From Escallonia rubra (Eukaryota > Streptophyta > Magnoliopsida > Escalloniales > Escalloniaceae), in contig JAVXUO010002005.1 of NCBI GenBank assembly GCA_033065855.1, positions 434,001-498,000 on the forward strand: DNA of 64,000 nt, written 5' to 3'. Positions within the stretch are counted from its first letter, which is position 1. Every line of letters begins with the position of its first letter. The position numbers and the translations under genes were made by a program. The notes beneath the pieces are model-generated. The model made no database searches. It saw nothing but the letters and a program-made list of their open reading frames with translations, and was not told the DNA's origin. Below, piece after piece: positions 33,371 to 44,031 of this stretch.

Positions 33371-34149
33371 GGGGGGGGGGAGGAGGCTGCTGACCTCTTT
33401 CTGGTATCTCACTCAACGCACTCTCTACAGTGCTCACTCACCACCAGTGGTCGCATGACGCTCGTTGTCACCCGCGCATCGTTGTCGTGACAACCATCAC
33501 TCGCGGCCGTGCATTGTCATCTGGGTACCGTCTCCTTGACAACTATCACCTGCACGCTCCTTAACACTCGTCGCCGCGCCCATACGCCACAATCATGTTA
33601 CATGTTTCCAAAGGGGCTTCGCTCGTAGTGCTCCGGCACGAGGACCCCTCGCACGAGATGGACTCATTATCACAAAGTCATCTCCGCCACGGGATGGGCT
33701 CATTACCTTAAAGCCATCGCCGTCACAATCACGGGTGGCTCCGGCACGAGGACCCCTTACAGCGGGATGGACTCACTACCCTAAAGTCATCGTTGCCATA
33801 GGATGTGCTCATTACCAGAAAGTCATCGCTGTCACAATCACGGGGAGGTCCGCTCGTAGTGCTCCGGCACGAGGACCCCTCGCACCGAGATGGGCTCGTT
33901 ACCACAAAGTTATCGCCGCCTGGTTTGACTTGCATGACTCTGAGCACTGAGCTGCGATCATATCCGCTCATGTTATCATTGATCGTCGACATTACCAGGA
34001 CAATGACCCCCGGGTCACTCCGGGACGGGAGCAGGTCCTTGGAGGGCATCGCGCCTAGTCCGCCTGGCAGTTGGCTACAGGGGCAACCCTCACCGCTGTC
34101 AGGTTCTTTGTGCGTGTCTTGACGCTATCTTCTAAAACTATTGTCCCTT

Positions 34150-34215
34150 GGATATGTAAGATAATGGCTAGCGAAGGCATGGTACATGCCTTCGCCAGCC
34201 GCTATCTTCATATCC
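34150..34215. repeat. 66-bp near-perfect palindrome
   Basis: The core GCGAAGGCATG-GTA-CATGCCTTCGC has 11-bp perfect arms (34171-34195). Pairing continues outward to GGATATG and CATATCC with a few mismatches. It lies 25 bp outside the right inverted arm. Confidence 0.85.
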
Positions 34216-34424
34216 AGCTTCATCTCACTCCTTCTGGTCGTGATATTTAAAGGGGGATCCTGCAAGTTTTGACAGACATGTATCCTCTAGTAGAAAGGAG
34301 CAGAATCCAACGAAAGAAGATGTCGGAATACATTGTTGGGGTCAGTGGTGGCGGCGATGGAATTCACAGTGCAATCACAAATTTAAAAGCTTGGAGCTTT
34401 GTGATGTAAATTTTGCCTTTAAAA

Positions 34425-36020
34425 GTAATGAGTCTTCGTGACACGTGCGATGCGTGTGTAAAAAGGAAGTTAAAAATATCAATTTTGTTTAAAAAAATTA
34501 AAGGTTAATTACACATATATCCCTGAGGTTAGGGTATAATTACAGACAATGACAATAGTTTGGACAAATTACACTAATGTCCGTTGACCAAACGGAAGCT
34601 TAAAAACCCTAACGGTTTTAATGAAAAGACTTTATCGCCCTTAAGTTGGAACTTTATTTATTTTTAATGCCATCAATTTCTTCTTTAAAAAAAAGAGAAA
34701 AAGAAAGATTAATGTACCCCCCGCCCCCAACCCCATTGGCCATTTCTGTCTCAAACTCCCCCCGCAGAACACCTTTGTCGCCCATCGGCCTCCCTGTCGC
34801 CGCACCCACCCTCCTTCTTCCCCTTCTCCGTCGCCACACCCACCCTCCCTATTCCTCTTCCCCGTCGCCGCCTCCACCCTCCCCCCCTTCCCCTTCCCCA
34901 TCGCCGCAACGCCGTACCTCCTACCGTAAAGATATTCGCCGTTGCTCAGTTGTGATGGCGTCGATCACGTTGCGATTTTGGACGTTGCAGATCTGGACAA
35001 CCGGCTACTTTGTCGTTGTTCTCATGGTAACGGAGGGCCAGTCACGGTGGTGATGGTGATGGCATCTTTGCTTTGCAAATTAGGGAATGTCAAATAAGGG
35101 AAGGTGATGGCATCACCGTGACTGGCATCTTTGCTTTGCAGATTTGGACAACCAGTAAGGTACCGTTGTTCTGATGTTTAGGCACCGACGACTTTGCTTT
35201 GCAAATTAGGGTTTTGAAACCCTAATTGGCAGATTGAGACCCTTTGAGAAATTGCAGATTGAGAAATTGCAGATTGAGAGTAGACTGCAAAGATAGAGAA
35301 CAAATTAATTTTAGGCTTTTAAAACCCTAATGTTGAAATTAAGGCTTGAAATCTTAATTTAAAATTTTAAAAATATTATGTATATAAAGTACAAGGGGTA
35401 GTATTGTCATTTTAAAAATACGTATTGCTGACATCATTAAAAAAGTACACTTTTTGGACGGAACCCTAACGGATGGACACGGCTGATACATTTTAAAAGT
35501 GTTTGGTCATAGAATGTTACATTTTAAAACTTTGTGTTCTTGACTGTAATTACACCCTAACCTCAGGGACATAAGTGTAATTAGCTCAAAAATTAAGCAT
35601 CGCGTATAAGTGTTTATTGTCACAAATGAATCTTAAGTTGCTGAAAAAAAAAGTTAGTTATGCGTGTGACAAAATAAGTTAGTAAAATATTATCATCATA
35701 TGACACTTAGATTTAATTTTAACTACAATTTTTTAATGGATTTGAAATTGTTAAAACCAAACATGTGAAAAGATAAAGTTACCAATATGATATTTTTGTA
35801 ATATCAAGTTTGGGCTTTAAAATTTATATTCATTATATTTTTTTTAGTAAAGTTTAAATTATGAAAACCAAACATGTCTTTATAGGTAGTTATTTATCAT
35901 TTAAGATTTGTATTTTATGTCATCTTGGAACGTCACTTGTCACCATTTTAAATAGGTAGTTAATAATATCAAAGATGTGTTATACCAAAAGAAGTTTTTC
36001 CTTTATATATAGTATAGATA
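34425..36020 (-). mobile_element. Probable second Helitron, interrupted
   Basis: The minus-strand 5' end at about 36020 reads TCTATACTATATATAAAGG next to a host A, matching plant Helitron starts. A GC-richer palindromic phrase, ACACGTGCGATGCGTGTGT, lies near 34441-34459 and could be the 3' hairpin. The interior is AT-rich and split by the Mutator-like element at 34502-35587. The 3' limit is uncertain. Confidence 0.42.
34502..35587 (+). mobile_element. Mutator-like non-autonomous element, relative of 13071-14217
   Basis: Shares terminal inverted repeats with 13071-14217 (GGTTAATTACACATATATCC at the left, CAGGGACATAAGTGTAATTAG at the right) and is flanked by AAAAATTAA on both sides (34493-34501 and 35588-35596), a 9-bp duplication. 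The left C-rich interior and the tail before the right end are shared with the first copy. The IQD fragment is missing; a different central stretch (34920-35160) of unknown origin takes its place. Confidence 0.82.
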
Positions 36021-37804
36021 TAAGAAATGGACCCATGACAATTGTTTAGGTCATCTTGCTACCTTTGACAAAAACAAGTTTGCTGCCAAGTTTTTTCCAT
36101 TTTGAACGACCATTTGATCGAGCTAGACGTTTATGTTGAAGTTTACACAATGAAACTAGCTAGCTTCAAATGAGTCAACCTTGTTTTCAATAATTTCGCC
36201 TTGGATTAACTGATAATCACAAGGATTAATTTGTTCTCGATTCAAAATAACGCACCGTAAGATATTCTTTTACGTGGTTCAACGCATTGAAATTGTGTGG
36301 TATGCTCTATACGAAAAAATATATATTAAGCATTACGATAGAATCACTAATACAAAGATATAAGTAACTTCAATTTCATAGTCACAAAGATAGAATATCC
36401 TTATGCTAAACATTTACACATCACGGGACTCTTTTTGAGTACGTGACTTTGCACATATGACAATGAGACACTTTTTCATTAGGCTAACAACCTATTTTGT
36501 TTGAACAGTAAATGCTATTTACTGTTCAAGTTGGGATCTTCTCAACTAAAATACAAAGAGAGGCCATGTGTACAAATGGGAGGAAACAGTTCAGCGAAGC
36601 ACTTTGCGCGGTCGTACACACACCCAAATTTGAACCGGTATTACGAGTGGTGAGTGTGTGTTGCCACTCGCTTTTCTGATTAGCTTATCTCACTTTTGTC
36701 GCTCAAAACTTAAAATTGTCGTTAATAAGCATTTATAAATGCCACAAAAAAAATGTGTGGAGCGTGAATATCATTTCTCTCGATCGCGACTCACTTCAAG
36801 CAATGGCTTTCATTTAGACAGCTAGAGATATTCCTGGTTTCTTTCTGCCATTTTTGTTACTTTAATCATTAGAAAAAGGTGAATTTTGCTGTTTTTCACA
36901 TCTAAACTTGTTTTTTTGTGCCCTGCAACAATAAAAATACTGTCTTTTTGTTGGTTTGTGTCAAGCTGACAAGATCTGCAACAAGTTTCAATTCACCTTA
37001 CAGGTCTCTCGATCTCTCCCTGTCTCTCTCTACATATATTTATGTATGTGTACCTTTTATGTACTTATATGCCTGCATCCCTAAAATAGTAAATTAATGG
37101 TCAGTTTCCAAGAAGTATAGTTCCTAAAAATTATAGCTCTATTTTGCATGTATACATATAAGCCATTAATTTCTTGCATCAATATGGATTTTGCATGCAA
37201 AGAACTGCAGGGGCCAACCAAGCACCCATAGATTCAAGATTCAGTCTTCTTGTAGCAAAGGTACCCTGAAAAGTTTTAGACGTGTTATACATGTTTATAT
37301 ATGAATCAGCTTCAGATGGTTTGCGTTTCCTGATAAAACGCACATTGAATTTGTTTTGTGCGTATATATTTGTTGAATCATTGATGGGTTCTGCTTTTCT
37401 TTACGGATTTATGGATTCACACACACACACAGACACTCGTATCAAAAAGATCTTTGCACGCCTGTATTGGCATCAATGAATTGCACATATAGATGTGGAT
37501 TCAGATTTTGCTGCAATCCGCATCCTCTCCATTTCTTGTTATATCTTTAGTTACTAATGACTTCGTCATTACATATTTGACAAAACTGACGAATGGAAAA
37601 AATTTGGGTTAAAGACAATGTACTGGCAATGTCATCTCTTTGTGGTTTGAATATCAGATCCTGAGTTTGCCTTGCATTTTGTTATGGAGAAAGTGCAAGA
37701 CCCATGTTTGGGAAATAGCTGCAGCACCTTGTACTTTTACACTTCATCAGCATCTGAATCTCGACTGCTTTTCAGGATCAAATAGCTCAATATACTGAGG
37801 AAGG
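36021..37804 (+). promoter_or_regulatory. Upstream region of the sugar transporter gene
   Basis: Contains a perfect hairpin at 36501-36529 and, before the start codon, a likely 5'-UTR intron: possible donor at 37261 (CAAAG|GTACCC) and acceptor at 37774-37775 (TTTTCAG|GATC). That would place a non-coding exon ending at 37260 and the promoter roughly at 36600-37100. This is inference from splice signals only. Confidence 0.4.
36501..36529. repeat. Perfect 13-bp hairpin
   Basis: TTGAACAGTAAAT-GCT-ATTTACTGTTCAA. Could be the end of a MITE or a paired binding site. Confidence 0.85.
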
Positions 37805-40800
37805 ATGAGTGGAGCTGTCCAAGTAGCAATTGCTGCAGCAATTGGCAACTTGTTGCAAGGATGGGATAATGCAACTATAGCTGGTATGCGCCCACATTTA
37901 CTACTCCCTCCGTTCCATTCAATTTTCTCTCCTTCGAGTTTTTCCGAATTTCTAGGATAGATTTAGTACATGTAGACATAATTTACTCACTGTTTATACA
38001 CTGGCCTGACTTGCCAAACGACACTTATGTAATCTATCTTTGCTAATTGAGTTCGAATTTTTAATGTATAGATGAACAAAATCTATCCTAGGATTTTGCA
38101 AAGTTCCAATGTGGGCTGCGCTCTAGTATATCAATTCCATATTCGAGTATAGCATGATTTAGTCTTATGATCGTTGCTGAGATTTATGTCTGATCTGGTG
38201 TAGGGGCGGTTCTTTACATCAAGAGGGAATTTAATTTGCAAACTCAACCTACTATAGAAGGCCTAATTGTAGCAATGTCATTGATTGGAGCAACTGCTAT
38301 TACAACATTCTCTGGACCTGTATCAGATTGGCTTGGGCGACGTCCCATGCTAATAATCTCATCGGTTCTGTATTTTCTTAGTGGTCTAGTAATGTTGTGG
38401 TCTCCAAATGTTTATGTGCTGCTACTTGCAAGGCTACTGGATGGTTTTGGAATTGGTCTCGCGGTAACTCTAGTTCCCGTCTATATATCTGAGACTGCTC
38501 CACCAGAAATAAGGGGGCTCTTAAACACCCTCCCACAGTTCACTGGTTGTATTGGAATGTTTTTGTCATACTGCATGGTCTTTGGAATGTCGTTAATGGA
38601 TTCACCAAACTGGAGGTTGATGCTTGGGATTCTTTCTATTCCTTCTGTTATATATTTTGTACTGGCGGTGTATTTTTTACCTGAATCTCCAAGGTGGCTT
38701 GTGAGTAAAGGGCGTATGGAAGAGGCTAAACAGGTTTTACAGCGACTACGTGGCAGGGAAGATGTCTCAGGTTTGTTCACTCGTGTTCAATTCCTTTTGC
38801 AACCTGATTTATGACAATATTGGGGCTTTGCTAGGAGATAACCTACAGAATGGAAAAACCTTGGTAATGTTTAACTGATGTACAGGACGCTAAGGGGTGT
38901 CAAATTCTTTGTCAGCAAAAGCCAGCATCTAGATGCACTTATTAATCAATATACGTTGTGAACCCAGTATCTTAGAAAATTTTGTATCCCATCAGCCACT
39001 CTTTTTTGTGGCGAGAAAGAATTTTCACCTCGTTGGTCAAATTTTCTGTCTTAAAAGATAGATCTATTCGACATATTACTACATTAGTGTATGGTAACCA
39101 ACTTGTTTCCAGATTGAGAGTTGGACTTGATAAGATTGCTCCATATCCCTTTTGTGACCAAACTCTGATCCTGATTTTACACTCTTTCTATATACAGGCG
39201 AAATGGCTTTACTCGTTGAAGGTCTAGGAAGTGGAGGTGAAACATCTATAGAAGAGTACATAATTGGTCCAGACAATGAGCTCAGAGACAACCAGGAGCA
39301 TCCTATGGAGAAAGATCGTATAAAGTTATACGGGGCTGAAGAGGGCCTCTCGTGGATTGCCAAGCCAGTCAGTGGCCAGAGTACTCTTGGTCTAGTTTCA
39401 CGTTATGGGAGCATGGCGAATCAGAGCATGTCTCTTATGGATCCACTGGTCACTCTTTTTGGCAGTGTTCACGAGAAACTGCCAGAGATGGGAAGCATGC
39501 GGAGTATGCTTTTCTCACATTCCGGTAGCATGTTCAACGTGGCAGAACAACATAGTAAAATTGAACAGTGGGATGAGGAGAGCCCCTATAAGTACACCGA
39601 GCACCATGCATCTGATAATTCTGGAATGGAATCTGATGACAACTTACGGAGCCCATTGCTCTCGCGCGAGGCTACTGATGCAGACAAGAATATGGGACCT
39701 TCCAATGGGAGCTTGTATGCCATGAGAGAGCATAGCAGCCTCATGCAAGGAAATGCTGGTGAACAAGCCAGTGGCATGGGCATTGGTGGTGGTTGGCAGC
39801 TGGCATATAAATGGTCGGAGAAGAAAGGCGAAGACGGGAAGAAGGGACTCAAAAGGATCTATTTGCATCAGGAGGGTTCACTTGGCTCTCGGCGTGGGTC
39901 CCTTGTTTCATTTTCTGGTGGTGATGTGCCTGCAGAAGGTGAATTGATTCACGCAGCCGCTCTTGTGAGCCAGTCTGTTCTTCGTTCTGATCTTACTGGT
40001 CAACACCCAGTTGGAGCAGCCATGGTTCAACCATCTGAATCTGCTGCAAAAGGGCCAAGTTGGGGTGATCTTTTTGAACCAGGTGTTAAGCATGCATTGA
40101 TTGTTGGGGTAGGAATTCAAATTCTTCAGCAGGTAATATGCTTACCCTCCAAGTTTATTACAGTCACAAGCTTCTGCATATGGTTAGTTTGTTGTTGTTG
40201 TTTTCCTCCTTCTGTCACTACTAGACTTTTCTCCTCCTGAAATTTAAAATCGTGTCAATTTCGTGGAAAATTTGCACTTGCTATTTGGTTATACCATCCT
40301 CTGCCATGGTAGATCGTAGGGAGATTTGCAGATTATTATGGTTCTCGGACTAACTAGTAAAGGTCTTACAATTTCTATCTATGTTTAAATTTTCTAAAGT
40401 ACTCACATTAACGCATTTCTCCTTTCATTATCGAAGAATATAATAACTTGGGGCCCATTACAGTCGATATTATGCATCCTAGCAGCATTTCTGTGTCCAG
40501 CTAAGCAGAAAACTTGTGCTAAATCATGATTAAAACCTCCTCAATCATGCTTCTTTGAAGAAGATTTTGCAACTTAAAGCAAGTGTCCAATCTGCTTTTC
40601 AAAGTTAGATAAAAAATACTTGCTTCAAGTTGCCGAAGTAGGTGTAAAAAGGAGGATTCGATTATGACAAAAGAAAGTGCTCTGGCCAAACATATTTTTA
40701 AAGGATTTTGCTGCTCATTCCATAAGAATTTGACTTAGAATTCATTGCTATCTGTAAAAATTGGCACTCTTAAGCGAACTTGTAGCTCTAGGTCTAATTG

Positions 40801-42554
40801 ATTGCATAATCTGCTTAGTTGTGTTTGTCTACATTTCAAGACGAGTTTGGTTGGCTATTGAACTGAAACTTGTGATCTGCCACCTAAAATCTATCTTCTA
40901 AGTAGTCCAGCTAAATATAGTTTCAATACCCTCGTGTGCTTTTCTCTCACAATAATCTGTTAATCCAGATCAAGCAATGAACACAGGGCTGGAAGAAGCC
41001 CGGGAGTGACAGGTCTAATAGGTTCTTTTTTCCCACCCCACCTTTCCCACTTTCCGTCATCTTCAGATTTTTAAACTCCATGTATTAAAGTACGAGGATC
41101 ATTCTTTGTAACAAAGGGAAGACAACATAATATGATTTAACATGTAAGTTAGATGAAACAACCAAAACCTGCATAAGTCTTGAACTGTGCTGTGGGTGGA
41201 TCTACTCATGTCTCGACTGCAATATATATATATGGCATTGAGCTAAATATACCTAGTTGCAAACCATAGCGCACACATGCTTACACAGGGTTACTCTTTG
41301 GAAATAAATGCAAGGTTTGCTAAATTCCGTGTTCTCTTTTCCCATTTATTTCTAGGTTGAACACTTCTGATAGTAGTTTTGTCTTCTCTTCTTCCTTCAT
41401 TTCAGTTTTCTGGCATAAATGGGGTTCTCTACTACACTCCTCAAATTCTTGAGCAGGCGGGTGTAGGAGTTCTTCTATCAAATATGGGCATCAGTTCAGA
41501 ATCTGCATCTCTGCTTATAAGTGGTGTCACAACCTTGTTGATGCTTCCAAGCATAGGTGTTGCCATGAGACTGATGGATATTGCTGGCAGAAGGTAATTG
41601 TCTTCTTTGATGGAAACCTGGACTCCTTGTGATTCCATTGCATGCCTAAAATATTGAAAGTTTCTAGATTTCTAGCACTTAGCAACTGAAAGATATGGGT
41701 CACAATATACACATCAATGTCTGTTCTTCTTTTCAAAACTTTGCTTCTATCTGTGTGCTCTATTTCGTTATATGTTGGCATTTATCTGCAACTCTAATTC
41801 CTAAGTTTGAATATAGGGATATCATGCTCAAATGCAAAAAGTTAGTCCTGCTGATGTTCGGATATACAAGTATTTTTTCTGGAATGCTAATATACAATGC
41901 AAATTGGCTTATTTAACTAAAGACTTTCAAGATGGAATATTCGCATATATTGCCTTTGTAGCCAATACAATTCAAAATCCGTTAGATCATATCGTCAGTA
42001 CATACTCTATAAACTGCCGGGAGACATGCAAGAAAAGATGCATGTTGAAAAATCTGCATTTGGTTTTGTCATACCTTTAATCTTAATCCTGTATTTTCTT
42101 CTGTAGGTCGCTGCTGCTGACTACGTTACCTGTCCTACTAGCATCACTAATTATTCTAGTGCTGGGCAATGTTGTTCACATGAGCTCTGTCACCCATGCC
42201 ATCATATCTACTGTTAGTGTTGTGGTATACTTCTGCTGCTTCGTTATGGGCTTCGGCCCAATCCCCAACATTCTATGTGCAGAGATCTTTCCCACCCGTG
42301 TTCGTGGCCTTTGCATTGCAATATGTGCTCTCACATTCTGGGTTGGAGACATCATCGTCACTTACTCACTCCCGGTTATGCTCACCTCCATTGGCCTTGC
42401 TGGTGTTTTTGGCATCTATGCTGTCGTGTGCACTCTATCATGGTTTTTCGTTTTCATGAAAGTCCCCGAAACAAAGGGCATGCCCCTCGAAGTCATTTCA
42501 GAGTTCTTTGCTGTTGGTGCAAAGCAAGCGGCTGCCGCTGCCAAGGAAAACTAA
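37805..42554 (+). CDS. Tonoplast monosaccharide/sucrose transporter (TMT/TST)
   Basis: Five exons: 37805-37883, 38204-38770, 39198-40132, 41406-41593 and 42107-42554, all GT-AG and in phase, giving 738 residues, the usual TST length. It is a twelve-helix major-facilitator sugar carrier of the vacuolar membrane that moves sugars into the vacuole against protons. Seen: N-terminus MSGAVQVAIAAAIGNLLQGWDNATIAG, GRRP at 71-74 (loop 2-3), PESPRWL at 186-192 after helix 6, the long hydrophilic central loop of about 300 residues encoded by exon 3 (the TMT hallmark, rich in S and G, a known phosphorylation region), MDIAGRR after helix 8, and VPETKGMPLEVI near the C-terminus. The loop contains SRRGSLVSFSGGD, a plausible kinase site. 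No lesion was seen. TMT subtype (1/2/3) cannot be set by eye. Confidence 0.95.
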
Positions 42555-44031
42555 CTGTACTTAAAGGGCTGCTAATTTTGATAGCATTCGAGGCACTTGG
42601 AGATGAAAATACAACAGTGGTGGTTATTACCCGGGAGAAAAGAAGAATAATCATCAACAATGTTGGGATCACTGGATACTGGATCAAGTTGTCTTTTGTA
42701 TCTTTTTTATGTGTTATTTTAGGTTGGTTCTTGCCTCAACTTTTGCTCTACTAGAGGTCTTCAAGTGGGGATATGAGCCTTCTTTCACATGTCAATTCAG
42801 GGTACTTCATTTACTTTAGATTTGTCTGCCTGATTGTCCTCAAGCTGTGTGTTTTAAGCTGGTAAACAAATTGGAATTCATGCAAAATTCAAAGATTGAG
42901 CTTTAGAAGCTATTACTATTGCACTGAACATTGTTTGGGCACACTGCTTAACAATCAGGTAAGCAGGAAAGTCAGTGGATGAGCTTCCTTTTCTGTTTTA
43001 GCTGGATTTGAAGCATTAGCTTGTAGGCTCTATAACTTTCAGAATCCTTACCCAAAAGTAAATCCAAAGGTCTTTTTGTCTCCCTATGTGGTATTTCAGC
43101 AGCAAAATCACAAGGTATTATTTTGCATGTGTTATATACTTCAAGCAACTACAGGTTTTTCTGCAAGTTTGTGAATCATGCCATCTCTCTCTCAGCTTCT
43201 TGTCTTGTGCAAGATCACAATCCTGAGTCTCTCAGCTTCTTGTCTTGTGCAAGATCACAATCCTGAGTCTCTCAGGAGTGGGTGTTTAAGCTAAATAGAG
43301 TCTACTATTGTGATTATACAAAAAAAAAAAAAAAAAAAATTCATGGAGCAACTTAATTAATTTGCAATTGAATTTCAAAGCTCACTTAGAAAATAAAGTT
43401 AGTGAATAGTTGGGGGGTAGCCCTGATGGAATTCCCTTTTGTGGCTAATGGCACTCTCTATCTGCAACCAATTTATGAATAAGGTAAAATTATACCGTGT
43501 ATCAGGATTATTATTGGCCAAAAATCAGTACCAATAGGACTACCTCATATGCAATTGTGATAAAATAACAATTATGGGATTTGTACCGATCCACGCAAAA
43601 AATTTCGAAGTTTTTTTTTTTTTTTGGAGACTTATAGCATTTTAAGACCTACTTAGAGAGTATTACATTACATCGTCAAAAGGGCGTCAAATTGTTTGTA
43701 TAAATGAATTGTTTTTGTATTAATTAGAACTGCAACTGCCCCAACCATTTGTCCTAATACTCAATATCCGTACTAGTTTAGGGTCAAAATTGAGCTAGTT
43801 TTAAATATCCTAAGCATGACACAAAAAAGTTTCAAAGGAGTAATTCTCAGGTTGAGAGGCTCCAATACTTCATTTTTCGAGCTGTAATCTGCTCGTACTT
43901 GCAACTTTCATTTATACACGTGATGATCTGTTGCGGCCTTTCTGCTGCAGTATTACCGGCAATTCCTATTTCGAATAAATTAGGGTTTAGAAATTGAGAA
44001 TTGTGAGATCTGTGCTAGTGGCAGAGTAAAA
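42555..44031 (+). other. 3' UTR of the transporter and intergenic DNA
   Basis: The first few hundred bases should be the transporter 3' UTR. A 40-bp tandem duplication built on CTCAGCTTCTTGTCTTGTGC lies at 43194-43273, and an A run of about 20 at 43321-43340. Otherwise AT-rich. The promoter of the next gene should lie before 44032 (ATTAGGGTTTAG at 43979). Confidence 0.5.
43194..43273. repeat. 40-bp direct tandem duplication
   Basis: Two identical adjacent copies from CTCTCAGC to CCTGAGT. Perfect identity suggests a very recent event. Confidence 0.9.

Larger units (their letters stand above)
25418..34125 (-). mobile_element. 8.7-kb element with long inverted arms and a plant-mobile-domain gene (decayed)
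   Basis: The left arm 25418-27738 and the right arm 31878-34125 are inverted copies about 90% alike by eye. Between them lies about 2.6 kb of unique DNA plus an inserted solo LTR. A TATA-like box and leader (CTATAAATAGTGAAGG, minus strand, right arm near 32570-32585) point inward. A plant-mobile-domain gene is read from the right arm leftwards. Plant mobile domains are known from Mutator-like and Ty3-type elements and from host genes such as MAIN. The long inverted arms favour a Mutator-like origin, but no transposase and no target duplication were found and the outer limits are uncertain. Arm divergence suggests an old insertion. The gene is broken. Confidence 0.6.
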
